From Oscillospiraceae bacterium (GTDB lineage Bacteria > Bacillota > Clostridia > Oscillospirales > UBA929): a stretch of 15,884 nucleotides of DNA. The notes under the pieces were generated by a model, which saw nothing but the letters and a program-made list of their open reading frames with translations, was not told the DNA's origin and did not search any database. Shown piece by piece: positions 1-9,107 of this stretch; within the stretch, counting starts at the first letter, position 1, and each line of letters opens with the position of its first letter. Where the stretch lies: positions 1-15,884 of the forward strand of contig JAITQI010000088.1 of assembly GCA_031289065.1 (NCBI GenBank). The letters run 5' to 3'. A program made the translations under genes and the position numbers.

Positions 1-1505
1 CCGGGGAAGGCGAACTGCACCAGCGCCCCCAGCTTCAGGCGGCGCGCCGCCCGGGCCCGTTGCTCCGGGGCCATGCGAAAGGCGGCCCGGCCCTCCCGGG
101 GCAGCTGGTATTCCGGCCCCTCCGCCCCCAGCACGGTGAGCGCCCGGGGGGTGTCGTGGGTGCCGATGATGTTCATCAGGCTGTAAAAGGCCGGTTTGGG
201 GTAATTCTCCCGGAGGGACTCCATCTCGTCCCGGAAGCGGACGGCGTCGCCCCCCAGCAGATACCCCAGCAGGGCGTTGCGCAGGGGGTAGTTCATCACC
301 CCGTCCAGCTCGTGGCCCAGCAGGTAACGGCGGCGGCGGTCGTAGGCCACCTTGGTGGTGGCGTCCTCCCAGACCTCTCCGATGACAACGGCGTCCGGTT
401 TTTCCGCCCGGGCGGCGGCTCGCAGCCCCGCGATGAACTCGTCGGGCAGCTCGTCGGCCACGTCCAGCCGCCAGCCGGACGCCCCGGCCCGCAACCAATG
501 GCGGATGACGCTGTCCGGCCCGTCGAAGATAAACCGCGTGTAGTCCGGGCACATCTCGTTGACCTGGGGCAGGGTGTAAATGCCCCACCAGGAGTCGTAG
601 GTAAAGGGCCATTCCTGAAATTCGTACCAGGGATAATAGGGGGAATCCTTGGACTGGTGCGCCCCCGGCTCGGGGTAGGTGCCCCGGCCGTTAAAGTAGC
701 GGGAATCATACCCGGTGTGGTTGAACACCCCGTCCAGCATGACCCGGATCCCCAGGTCCTCGGCCTTGCGGCACAGGGCGGTGAAGTCCTTCTCCGAACC
801 CAGCATGGGGTCCACGGCCCGGTAGTCGGCGGTGTCGTAGCGGTGGTTGGAGGCCGCCTCGAAAATGGGACTGAAATAGAGCGTCGTCACCCCAAGCCCC
901 TGCAAATAGGGCAGCTTGGCGGCCACACCGGCCAGGGAACCCCCGAAAAAGTCCCGGTTGTGGATTTCGCCGTTTTCGTCCGGCAGATAATCCGGCGTGT
1001 CGTTCCAGTTTTTGTGTACCGTCCGGCGGCCCGCCAGCCCGGCGGGGTCGGGCGTCTTTAGCCGATGAAACCGGTCGGGGAAAATGTGATAGGTGACCCC
1101 CCGCCCGTACCAGTCTGGGACATGGTAGGCCCCGTCGTAGACCACCTGCAAAAAGGTGGGGGGCAGCTCCGCCGTCAGGACGCAGGCGCCGTTGCCCGCG
1201 TGGGCGTCCCGGCCGATGTACATGGTGGGGCGGTCGAAGCGTTTGAGGGAAAAATAGTACCACACCGGCCCCAATCGGCCCCCGGTGGGCAACGTGACGG
1301 CGTAACGGTCGTGATCCCCGTCCAGGCCCAGCCAGCGCATGGGCCGCTCAAGGGTCTCCCGGTCAAACTCGAACGCCACGCACAGCATGGCCTCCGACAC
1401 CGCCAACGCCCGGGGGGCCCGGATGGTCAGCGTCACGTCGGCCCCCGCCGTCACCGCCCCAAAAGGGGTCTTATACGCCGCGTCGCGGCTGTTAAACAGT
1501 TGCAT
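1..1505 (-). CDS. Glycoside hydrolase family 13 alpha-amylase/neopullulanase-type enzyme (3' end cut by window)
   Basis: About 501 residues are visible; the C-terminal part lies beyond the left edge. All four GH13 signatures are present: DGVFNH near residues 258-263, GWRLDVAD with nucleophile Asp348, GEVW with acid/base Glu377, and GTHD with Asp451. A beta-rich N-terminal region (about 1-130) precedes the barrel, which opens at GRGVTYHIFPDRF. This and the TLPQVN stretch (compare MPKLN) resemble the neopullulanase/cyclomaltodextrinase branch, so hydrolysis of alpha-1,4 (perhaps alpha-1,6) links in maltodextrins is expected. No signal peptide is seen, so it is probably cytoplasmic. The start is the ATG at 1505, with GAGG 7 nt upstream; the ATG at 1510 is followed directly by TGA. 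It begins 64 nt after metG in the same direction, and I see no separate promoter. The family is certain; the exact substrate is not. Confidence 0.93.
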   Translation of the reverse strand, partial: MQLFNSRDAAYKTPFGAVTAGADVTLTIRAPRALAVSEAMLCVAFEFDRETLERPMRWLGLDGDHDRYAVTLPTGGRLGPVWYYFSLKRFDRPTMYIGRDAHAGNGACVLTAELPPTFLQVVYDGAYHVPDWYGRGVTYHIFPDRFHRLKTPDPAGLAGRRTVHKNWNDTPDYLPDENGEIHNRDFFGGSLAGVAAKLPYLQGLGVTTLYFSPIFEAASNHRYDTADYRAVDPMLGSEKDFTALCRKAEDLGIRVMLDGVFNHTGYDSRYFNGRGTYPEPGAHQSKDSPYYPWYEFQEWPFTYDSWWGIYTLPQVNEMCPDYTRFIFDGPDSVIRHWLRAGASGWRLDVADELPDEFIAGLRAAARAEKPDAVVIGEVWEDATTKVAYDRRRRYLLGHELDGVMNYPLRNALLGYLLGGDAVRFRDEMESLRENYPKPAFYSLMNIIGTHDTPRALTVLGAEGPEYQLPREGRAAFRMAPEQRARAARRLKLGALVQFAFP

Positions 1506-1541
1506 CACATCGCCTCGGGCTTTCCAGAGAGTACGGGGAGA

Positions 1542-1569
1542 GACAGGCGCCGGCGCGGCGGGTTCCCTG

Positions 1570-1571
<2 letters not shown>
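1542..1571 (-). other. Hairpin at the metG stop / amylase leader junction
   Basis: GACAGG (1542-1547) pairs with CCTGTC (1566-1571), and CGCCG (1548-1552) with CGGCG (1556-1560), leaving a 5-nt bulge. The stem overlaps the metG stop codon. No U-tract follows, so it is not a standard terminator. It could be a weak attenuator or an mRNA processing/stability element between metG and the amylase gene. Confidence 0.35.
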
Positions 1572-3480
<1,909 letters not shown>

Positions 3481-3538
3481 GCAAGCCCTCCTCGCCCGAA
3501 ACGGACAGCCCAGTAAACGACCGAGCATATACTTTCAT

Positions 3539-3568
3539 AGTATACCATTTCCCCCCCCAGAAATGCAA
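3539..3568 (-). promoter_or_regulatory. Probable sigma-A promoter of metG
   Basis: On the minus strand the -35 TTGCAT (3563-3568) and -10 TATACT (3539-3544) are 18 nt apart. The start site would lie about 50 nt before the metG ATG. The spacer contains an uninterrupted run of eight G (3551-3558). Confidence 0.6.
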
Positions 3569-3600
3569 ATGTTTTCTATCAACGGCAGTTCATGGCAAAA

Positions 3601-3652
3601 CAAAGAGCGGAGGTCAGAAAACCGGAGGCCGCAAAAACCCCCGTATCTGACC
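3601..3652. repeat. Inverted repeat between metG promoter and small gene
   Basis: GGTCAGA (3612-3618) and TCTGACC (3646-3652) are perfect inverted copies. The enclosed GGAGG/CCGGAGG stretch resembles a decayed form of the GAGGCCA/AAGGCCG heptamers at 15240-15260. No U-tract follows on the minus strand, so I do not call it a terminator for the 48-aa gene. Confidence 0.35.
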
Positions 3653-3667
3653 CCCGCCCGCCGCCGG

Positions 3668-3814
3668 TTACAGCTTGTTTTCTATGCCCCAGTTGCGCAC
3701 CGCCTTGACCTCCTCCTCCCCCGGCTCGATCTGTCCGGTCTTCGGATCGGGCGCGTCGGCCTGGGTGGGAAAGGAGACATAAGCCGGAACCGCCTTCTTT
3801 CGTTTCTCCGCCAT
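3668..3814 (-). CDS. Small conserved-looking protein, 48 aa, function unknown
   Basis: Starts MAEKRKKAVPAYVSFPTQ and ends NWGIENKL. It has a basic N-terminus, a Pro/Asp-rich middle (ADAPDPKTGQIEPGEEE) and a short predicted C-terminal helix. The ATG at 3814 is preceded at 7 nt by GGGAGGTGA, an almost ideal ribosome-binding site, which is the main reason to believe it is translated. There is no signal peptide or membrane segment. The C-terminal pattern (acidic, EV, A, W, EN) loosely recalls small clostridial spore-surface proteins of the DUF3787/CDIF630_02480 type; this is from memory and weak. It stands alone between metG and the flagellin gene; longer in-frame ORFs upstream run into repeat DNA and lack an RBS. 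Confidence 0.6.
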   Translation of the reverse strand: MAEKRKKAVPAYVSFPTQADAPDPKTGQIEPGEEEVKAVRNWGIENKL

Positions 3815-3881
3815 ACGGGTTTCACCTCCCTCTCCGCGTAGTGTGCCACAAAAGAGGGGGAACAATAGAATGAAAAATGAA

Positions 3882-4030
3882 AAAATGACACCGCTTTCCC
3901 CCCGTCCCTTTGTAGGGGGCGGCGTCCTCGACGTCCCGCGGGTTGCATAAAGCCCCCCGTTTCCACATCGGGAACACGGCAAAATGACACCGTCCTCACG
4001 TCCCGCCATAGGGGGCGCGGTGTCGCTTTT
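3882..4030. repeat. Degenerate direct repeats with a terminal inverted repeat
   Basis: Two copies, at 3882-3926 and 3981-4024, begin AAAATGACACCG and end TAGGGGGCG followed by a GTC-ending tail. They align with small gaps. The second copy is also an imperfect hairpin: AAAATGACACCG (3981-3992) against CGGTGTCGCTTTT (4018-4030). Between them lies a GC-rich segment (3921-3960) typical of interspersed non-coding repeats. No coding potential is convincing. It makes up much of the 550-nt gap between the 48-aa gene and the flagellin gene. Confidence 0.55.
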
Positions 4031-4031
4031 C

Positions 4032-4316
4032 GTTTGCGAAGCAAACCCCTTGCGCCCCAAGACACAAGAACATGTAAACCGAAACTACTTTACACACAAT
4101 ATATAGCCCGTCCAGACGTTCCATGAAGAAGGAAAAATGAAGAAGAAAGAAGAAAAAATCCCCGCCCCCGCCGGGGACAATCCTCAACCAACAAAGGGCG
4201 CCGGGCAGGCTCCTCCAGCCGAAAAAACCATACAAATCAACAAAATATATTTTAACGAAAACGCTGCCCCGCAATCAGTTGACGACACAGGCGACCCAAC
4301 GGCCCGAAAACAAAAA
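4032..4316. other. Remainder of intergenic region, no gene seen
   Basis: It holds a short perfect hairpin GTTTGC-GAA-GCAAAC (4032-4046), an AT-rich patch (4085-4105) and a purine run (4125-4157, GAAGAAG/AAAGAAG units). A 72-codon plus-strand ORF starting at 4137 has low-complexity content and reads through the flagellin terminator, so it is not called. Confidence 0.5.
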
Positions 4317-4340
4317 CGGGGAGGCCAATCGGACTCCCCG
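4311..4340 (-). terminator. Rho-independent terminator of the flagellin gene
   Basis: CGGGGAG (4317-4323) pairs with CTCCCCG (4334-4340). On the minus strand the stem is followed by TTTTTGTTTTC. It lies 26 nt past the flagellin stop codon. Confidence 0.88.
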
Positions 4341-4366
4341 CTGTGTTTTCCATAAAAGAGCACGGA

Positions 4367-5191
4367 TTACTGGAGCAACTGCAACACGGTTTGCGGGGCC
4401 TGGTTGGCCTGGGCCAGCATGGCGGTGGCGGCCTGGGAGAGGATGTTGTTCTTGGTGAAGGCCATCATTTCCTTGGCCATGTCCACGTCCCGGATGCGGC
4501 TCTCGGCGGCTTGCAGGTTCTCGGACACCGTGTCCAGGTTGGCGACGGTGTGTTCCAGGCGGTTCTGCACGGCGCCCAGCTCGGAGCGCTGGTTGGATAC
4601 CGTCTGAATGGCCGCGTCCAGGGAGGTGATGGAGGCCTGGGCCTTCTCGTTGTCGCTCACGTCCAGCGAGTCGATCTCCAAGCCCTCGGCGTCCAGCTGG
4701 GCGATCTTGACTTCGATGGTCTGATCCGACCCCGCGTTGGCGCCTACTTGGAGCTTGAGACCGTCGTCGGCCAGGGAGCCGTCCAACAGGGTGCGCTTGT
4801 TGAAGTTGGTGGTGGTGGCGATGCGGTCGATCTCGGAGGTCAGCTGGTCGAGCTCGGCCTTGATGGCGTTGCGGTCTTCGTCCTGGTTGACGTCGTTGGC
4901 CGCCTTGACCGACAGCTCCCGCATACGCTGCAGAATGCTGTGGGTCTCTTGCAGAGCGCCTTCAGCCGCCTGCACGAGGCTGATGCCGTCCTGGGCGTTG
5001 GCCGAGGCCTGGTTGAGACCGCGCACCTGGGCGCGCATTTTCTCGCTGATGGACAGGCCGGACGCGTCGTCGGCGGCGCGGTTGATGCGGTAACCCGAGG
5101 ACAGCTTCTCGGTGGACTTGGTCTGGTTCAGGTTGTTGACGCCCAACTGCCGGTGGGTGTTCATCGCCATGATGTTGTTCTGGATTCGCAT
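4367..5191 (-). CDS. hag: Flagellin, short Hag type
   Basis: The filament subunit, 274 aa, exported by the flagellar type III system. The N-terminal D0/D1 region (MRIQNNIMAMNTHRQLGVNN to about residue 140) and the C-terminal D1/D0 region (about 190-274, ending APQTVLQLLQ) are both intact. The middle is only about 50 residues, so the variable D2/D3 domains are missing. The conserved helix QRMRELSVKAAND and downstream IKAEL correspond to the region recognised by TLR5 in other flagellins. The ATG at 5191 is fixed by AAGGAGG 8 nt upstream and the canonical MRIQNN start. No other flagellar gene is in the window. The leader carries a possible CsrA site. The gene sits behind tuf but is separated from it by two terminators and is probably transcribed on its own. 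Confidence 0.97.
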   Translation of the reverse strand: MRIQNNIMAMNTHRQLGVNNLNQTKSTEKLSSGYRINRAADDASGLSISEKMRAQVRGLNQASANAQDGISLVQAAEGALQETHSILQRMRELSVKAANDVNQDEDRNAIKAELDQLTSEIDRIATTTNFNKRTLLDGSLADDGLKLQVGANAGSDQTIEVKIAQLDAEGLEIDSLDVSDNEKAQASITSLDAAIQTVSNQRSELGAVQNRLEHTVANLDTVSENLQAAESRIRDVDMAKEMMAFTKNNILSQAATAMLAQANQAPQTVLQLLQ

Positions 5192-5197
5192 GAATAA

Positions 5198-5237
5198 TTC
5201 CTCCTTGATGATGGGGATACAGCGTCCTGCCGTATCC
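5198..5237 (-). promoter_or_regulatory. CsrA-like leader element of the flagellin gene
   Basis: In the transcript, GGATACGGC (5237-5229) pairs with GCTGTATCC (5223-5215), giving nine base pairs with one G-U, and the loop is AGGAC. A second AGGAGGA is the Shine-Dalgarno itself (5206-5198). A GGA in a hairpin loop plus a GGA at the ribosome site is the arrangement of CsrA targets, including Bacillus hag. The structure is visible; CsrA binding is inferred. Confidence 0.5.
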
Positions 5238-5315
5238 ATTTTGAAGGGCCTTCGCAAATCGCCGCCCCTGCGGACACGCCTCCAAACAAACCGCGGTTTT
5301 TGCCTTACATGTCTA

Positions 5316-5342
5316 TTATCGGGACGATATGCGCCAAATCCA
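5316..5342 (-). promoter_or_regulatory. Weak candidate sigma-28 (SigD) promoter of the flagellin gene
   Basis: The minus strand reads TGGA (5339-5342), 15 nt, CCCGATAA (5316-5323). Consensus is TAAA-N15-GCCGATAT, so the -10 matches well and the -35 only half. It would give a leader of about 120 nt containing the AGGA hairpin. No better sigma-28 match was seen in 5192-5400. Confidence 0.3.
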
Positions 5343-5467
5343 CAGGGAATGTTTTCCGGCACATAACCGTTGCGGCGCAATATGTTTAGGGAAAATTACA
5401 CGAACTGAGAATGGAACAAAACAGCAACAAAGGAACGCATTTCCACCAATGGGAAACGCAGGACGAC

Positions 5468-5498
5468 AAAAAAGACCGTACCCCACCCCGGAATACAG
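5468..5498 (-). terminator. Second terminator-like hairpin downstream of tuf
   Basis: In the transcript a nine-pair stem (5498-5490 with 5484-5476, three G-U pairs) and a 5-nt loop are followed by GTCTTTTTTG-type sequence (T run from 5473-5468). Its core closely resembles the tuf terminator at 5579-5614, as if duplicated. It gives backup termination before the flagellin promoter. Confidence 0.7.
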
Positions 5499-5578
5499 CC
5501 CCGCCGCGCCCACCGCTCAGAGGAACACCGCACAAAAAACGCAAAATTTGCCTTGCAAATAGAAGGACTTGTGACACG

Positions 5579-5614
5579 AAAAGGAGCCGCACCCCAACCG
5601 GGATACGGCCCCTT
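5579..5614 (-). terminator. Main rho-independent terminator of the str operon (after tuf)
   Basis: A 15-pair stem, 5581-5595 with 5600-5614 (three G-U pairs in the RNA), and a 4-nt loop are followed by TTTT on the minus strand. It starts 18 nt past the tuf stop. Confidence 0.88.
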
Positions 5615-5631
5615 CATATCGCGTGAGATTC

Positions 5632-6834
5632 TTATTTCGCGGTGACCTTGATGACGACGCCCGAGCCGACGGTGCGGCCGCCTTCGCGGATGGCGAAGCG
5701 CAGGCCTTCCTCGATGGCGATGGGGGTGATGAGCTCGACGTCCATCTCGATGTTGTCGCCCGGCATACACATTTCAACGCCCTCAGGCAGGTTGATGACG
5801 CCGGTCACGTCGGTGGTGCGGAAGTAGAACTGCGGACGGTAGTTGCCGAAGAACGGCGTGTGACGGCCACCCTCTTCCTTGCTCAGCACGTACACCTGGC
5901 CCTGGAACTTGGTGTGGGGCTTGATGGAGCCGGGCTTGGCCAGCACCTGGCCGCGCTCGATGTCTGTTTTGGCCACGCCGCGCAGCAGGCAGCCCGCGTT
6001 GTCGCCGGCCTCGACGTAATCCAAGGTTTTGTGGAACATTTCCATGCTGGTGACCACCGTCTTGCGGGTGTCTTTGATGCCGACGATCTCCACTTCCTCG
6101 CCCGGCTTGAGGCTGCCGCGCTCCACACGGCCGGTGGCGACGGTGCCGCGCCCGGTGATGGTGAACACGTCCTCAACAGGCATGAGGAAGGGCAGGTTGG
6201 CCTTGCGCTCGGGGGTGGGGATATAGGCGTCCACGGCGTCCATCAGGTCGAGAATGGACTTGTACACGGGGTCGTTCGGATCGGTGGAGGTGCTTTCGAG
6301 GGCCTCCAGGGCGGAGCCCTTGACGATGGGGATGTCGTCGCCCGGGAACTCGTACTTGCTCAGCAACTCGCGGACTTCCATCTCGACGAGCTCCAGCAGT
6401 TCGGGGTCGTCCACCTGATCCACCTTGTTCATGTAGACCACGATGTAGGGCACGCCGACCTGACGGGCCAGCACGATGTGCTCACGGGTCTGGGGCATGG
6501 GGCCGTCGGCGGCCGACACGACCAGGATAGCGCCGTCCATCTGCGCGGCGCCGGTGATCATGTTCTTGACATAGTCGGCGTGGCCGGGGCAGTCGACGTG
6601 GGCGTAATGACGGTTGTCCGTCTCGTACTCCACGTGGGCGGTGTTGATTGTGATGCCGCGGGCTTTCTCTTCGGGGGCCTTGTCGATGGCGTCATAGGCC
6701 ATGAAGCTGGCCTTGCCCGAGAAACCGAGCACCTTGGTGATAGCGGCGGTCAGCGTGGTCTTGCCATGGTCAACGTGTCCGATGGTGCCGATGTTGACGT
6801 GGGGCTTGGAACGCTCAAATTTTTGCTTGCCCAT
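5632..6834 (-). CDS. tuf: Elongation factor Tu
   Basis: Cytoplasmic GTPase, 400 aa, delivers aminoacyl-tRNA to the ribosome. Visible motifs: GHVDHGKTTL P-loop (19-28), RGITINTAHVEYE switch I, DCPGHADYV, NKVD and GSAL for guanine specificity, then beta-barrel domains II and III ending GSGVVIKVTAK. MGKQKFERSKPHVN is the normal start, so I use the ATG at 6834. Its AGGAGG is 12 nt upstream, longer than usual; an in-frame TTG at 6843 would be only 3 nt from AGGAGG and is less likely. It is the last gene of the str operon, 115 nt after fusA, and appears to have its own promoter as well as read-through from upstream. Confidence 0.99.
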   Translation of the reverse strand: MGKQKFERSKPHVNIGTIGHVDHGKTTLTAAITKVLGFSGKASFMAYDAIDKAPEEKARGITINTAHVEYETDNRHYAHVDCPGHADYVKNMITGAAQMDGAILVVSAADGPMPQTREHIVLARQVGVPYIVVYMNKVDQVDDPELLELVEMEVRELLSKYEFPGDDIPIVKGSALEALESTSTDPNDPVYKSILDLMDAVDAYIPTPERKANLPFLMPVEDVFTITGRGTVATGRVERGSLKPGEEVEIVGIKDTRKTVVTSMEMFHKTLDYVEAGDNAGCLLRGVAKTDIERGQVLAKPGSIKPHTKFQGQVYVLSKEEGGRHTPFFGNYRPQFYFRTTDVTGVINLPEGVEMCMPGDNIEMDVELITPIAIEEGLRFAIREGGRTVGSGVVIKVTAK

Positions 6835-6891
6835 AGTGCGCAATGTCCTCCTTATATTTCCGGTTTTTAACAGACGAAACGTAACGGAACT

Positions 6892-6920
6892 ATTTTAACG
6901 TGTTTGTAGGGATTTTGCAA
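6892..6920 (-). promoter_or_regulatory. Probable internal sigma-A promoter of tuf
   Basis: TTGCAA (6915-6920) and TAAAAT (6892-6897) are exactly 17 nt apart on the minus strand in the fusA-tuf gap. A dedicated tuf promoter would raise EF-Tu output above the other str products. Confidence 0.6.
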
Positions 6921-6949
6921 GTGTTTTTTGCAACCCGCGCTCCCATGCC

Positions 6950-9019
6950 CTACCGCCGGTCGGCCAGCTTTTCCTGAAGGCTCTTGGGCAGCTCGACATA
7001 GTGGCTGGGCTCCATGGCGTAGACGCCCCGGCCCTGGGTGCGGGAGCGCAGATCGGTGGCGTAGCCGAACATTTCGCTCAGCGGCACGAAGGCCTCGATC
7101 TGCTGGGCCCCCGACCGGCTCTCCATGCCCTGAATCTGCGCCCGGCGGCTGTTCAGGTCGCCGATCACGTCGCCCATGTACTCCTCGGCCACGGTGACCG
7201 CCACCTTCATGATGGGCTCGAGAAGCACCGGGCTGGCTTTGCGGCAGGCCTCCTTGAAGGCCATGGAAGCGGCGATTTTGAAGGCCATTTCGGAGGAGTC
7301 CACCTCGTGGTAGGAGCCGTCGTACAGGGTCACCTTCACGTCCACCACCGGATACCCGGCCAGGACACCGGCCTGCATGGCCCCCTGGATCCCGGCGTCG
7401 ATGGCCGAAATATACTCCTTGGGGATGGCCCCGCCGACGACCTTGTTGAGGAACTCGTAGCCTTTGCCCGACTCGTTGGGCTCGGCGATGATCTTGACAT
7501 GGCCGTACTGGCCCCGGCCCCCCGACTGGCGGGCGTATTTGTGGTCCACGTCGGCCGTGCCCCGGATGGTCTCCTTGTAGGCGACCTGGGGTTTGCCGAT
7601 GTTGGCCTCCACCTTGAACTCCCGGAGCAGACGGTCTACAATGATTTCCAAATGCAGCTCGCCCATGCCGGCGATGATGGTCTGGCCGGTTTCCGGGTCG
7701 GTGTAGGTCTTGAAGGTGGGATCCTCTTCGGACAGCTTTGACAGGGCGATCCCCATTTTTTCCTGACCGACCTTGGTGCGCGGCTCGATGGCCACCCGGA
7801 TGACCGGCTCGGGGAACTCCATGGACTCCAGCACGATCTTGTGTTTGTCGTCGCACAGGGTGTCGCCGGTGGTGGTGTTCTTCAGGCCGACGGCGGCGGC
7901 GATGTCCCCGGCGTAGACCTGCTCCACGTCCTCCCGGTGGTTGGCGTGCATCAGCAGCACCCGGCCGAACCGTTCCCGGTGGCCCTTGGTGGAGTTGATG
8001 GCGGTCGCCCCCGAGGCGATGGTGCCCGAGTAGACCCGGAAGAAGCACAGCTTGCCCACGAAGGGGTCTGTCATGATTTTGAAGGCCAGCGCGGAGAAGG
8101 GGGCTTCGTCGGACGCCGGGCGGCTGTCCTGCTCGCCGTTGTCCGGATTGACGCCGGTCATGGCGGGGATGTCCAACGGGGAGGGCATATAGGCCACGAT
8201 GGCGTCCAGCAGGTTTTGCACGCCCTTGTTGCGGTAAGAGGTGCCGCACAGCACGGGGACAAACTGCACGGCGATGGTGGCCCGGCGAATGGCCGCGTGA
8301 ATCATGTCGTCCGGGATGTCCTCCCCCTCCAGATAACGCTCCATCAGGGCGTCGTCGAAGATGGCGACCTCTTCCACCAGCTGTCTGCGGTAGGTTTCGG
8401 CCTTTTCCCGCATGTCGGCGGGGATGTCTTCCTCCCGGATGTCCTTGCCCAGTTCGTCATAGGCGATGTGCGCCTTCATGGTCACCAGGTCGATCAGCCC
8501 CCGGAAGTCGGCCTCCGCCCCGATGGGCAGCTGTAGCGGTACGGCGTTGCTCTTGAGCCGATCCCGCATCATATCGATTACGTGGTAGAAATCCGCGCCC
8601 ATGATGTCCATTTTGTTGACATAGGCCATGCGGGGCACGTTGTAGCGGTCGGCCTGGCGCCAAACCGTTTCCGATTGAGGCTCCACCCCGCCTTTGGCGC
8701 AGAAGACACACACCGCCCCGTCAAGCACCCGCAGACTGCGTTCCACCTCAACGGTGAAATCCACGTGCCCCGGGGTGTCGATGATGTTGACGCGGTGATC
8801 CTTCCACAGGCATGTGGTGGCCGCCGACGTGATAGTGATCCCCCGCTCCTGCTCCTGCTCCATCCAGTCCATGGTGGCCGTGCCCTCATGAACCTCGCCG
8901 ATCTTGTAATTGCGGCCGGTGTAGAACAGAATGCGTTCGGTGGTGGTGGTTTTGCCCGCGTCGATGTGGGCCATAATGCCGATATTTCGTGTTCTCTCAA
9001 GAGAGACTTGGCGTGGCAT
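6950..9019 (-). CDS. fusA: Elongation factor G
   Basis: Translocation GTPase, 689 aa, normal length. It shows AHIDAGKTTTTERILFYTG (17-35), DTPGHVDF, NKMD, the domain II RVYSGTIASG segment, domain III GMGELHLEIIVDRL, domain IV SGGRGQYGHVKI and an ordinary C-terminus (SLQEKLADRR). The start is the ATG at 9019 (MPRQVSLERTRNIG), with AAGGGAG 7 nt upstream. An in-frame extension to 9100 (starting MSIVHCQLSIV) is only the translation of a heptamer repeat and should not be annotated. It is fourth in the str operon, after rpsG. Its leader carries the heptamer arrays and hairpins at 9045-9209. Confidence 0.99.
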   Translation of the reverse strand: MPRQVSLERTRNIGIMAHIDAGKTTTTERILFYTGRNYKIGEVHEGTATMDWMEQEQERGITITSAATTCLWKDHRVNIIDTPGHVDFTVEVERSLRVLDGAVCVFCAKGGVEPQSETVWRQADRYNVPRMAYVNKMDIMGADFYHVIDMMRDRLKSNAVPLQLPIGAEADFRGLIDLVTMKAHIAYDELGKDIREEDIPADMREKAETYRRQLVEEVAIFDDALMERYLEGEDIPDDMIHAAIRRATIAVQFVPVLCGTSYRNKGVQNLLDAIVAYMPSPLDIPAMTGVNPDNGEQDSRPASDEAPFSALAFKIMTDPFVGKLCFFRVYSGTIASGATAINSTKGHRERFGRVLLMHANHREDVEQVYAGDIAAAVGLKNTTTGDTLCDDKHKIVLESMEFPEPVIRVAIEPRTKVGQEKMGIALSKLSEEDPTFKTYTDPETGQTIIAGMGELHLEIIVDRLLREFKVEANIGKPQVAYKETIRGTADVDHKYARQSGGRGQYGHVKIIAEPNESGKGYEFLNKVVGGAIPKEYISAIDAGIQGAMQAGVLAGYPVVDVKVTLYDGSYHEVDSSEMAFKIAASMAFKEACRKASPVLLEPIMKVAVTVAEEYMGDVIGDLNSRRAQIQGMESRSGAQQIEAFVPLSEMFGYATDLRSRTQGRGVYAMEPSHYVELPKSLQEKLADRR

Positions 9020-9044
9020 GAGTGGACTCCCTTCGGTGACGATG

Positions 9045-9103
9045 ACAATTGACAATGGACAATTGACGACAATGGACAATTGGCAATGGACAATTGACAA
9101 TCG
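9045..9103. repeat. ACAATTG/ACAATGG heptamer array in the fusA leader
   Basis: Eight 7-mers on the plus strand from 9045: ACAATTG, ACAATGG, ACAATTG, then a 3-nt break, ACAATGG, ACAATTG, GCAATGG, ACAATTG, ACAATCG. It ends 26 nt before the fusA start codon. Confidence 0.92.
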
Positions 9104-9107
9104 CGGA

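Noticed and set aside
60..1061. Long plus-strand ORF opposite the amylase gene
   Set aside because: The minus strand shows all GH13 motifs; the plus frame is Gly/Pro/Val/His-rich low-complexity shadow with no RBS.
3481..3660. T-box riboswitch in front of metG
   Set aside because: The predicted leader is only about 50 nt and has no T-box sequence or specifier stem.
4137..4355. 72-codon plus-strand ORF starting MKKKEEKIPAPAG
   Set aside because: Its 3' part is the flagellin terminator, its start is a purine-rich repeat, and the composition is unconvincing despite a GAAGGA-like site.
5623..6870. 415-codon plus-strand ORF opposite tuf
   Set aside because: Shadow of EF-Tu; composition is His/Val/Gly/Asp-rich as expected for the antisense frame.
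6911..6935. Terminator between fusA and tuf
   Set aside because: TTGCAA copies can pair weakly but the stem is short and bulged; the site is better explained as the tuf -35 region.
9020..9100. 27-residue N-terminal extension of EF-G
   Set aside because: It is the translation of the heptamer array (SIVHCQLSIV); the real start at 9019 has an RBS and the conserved N-terminus.
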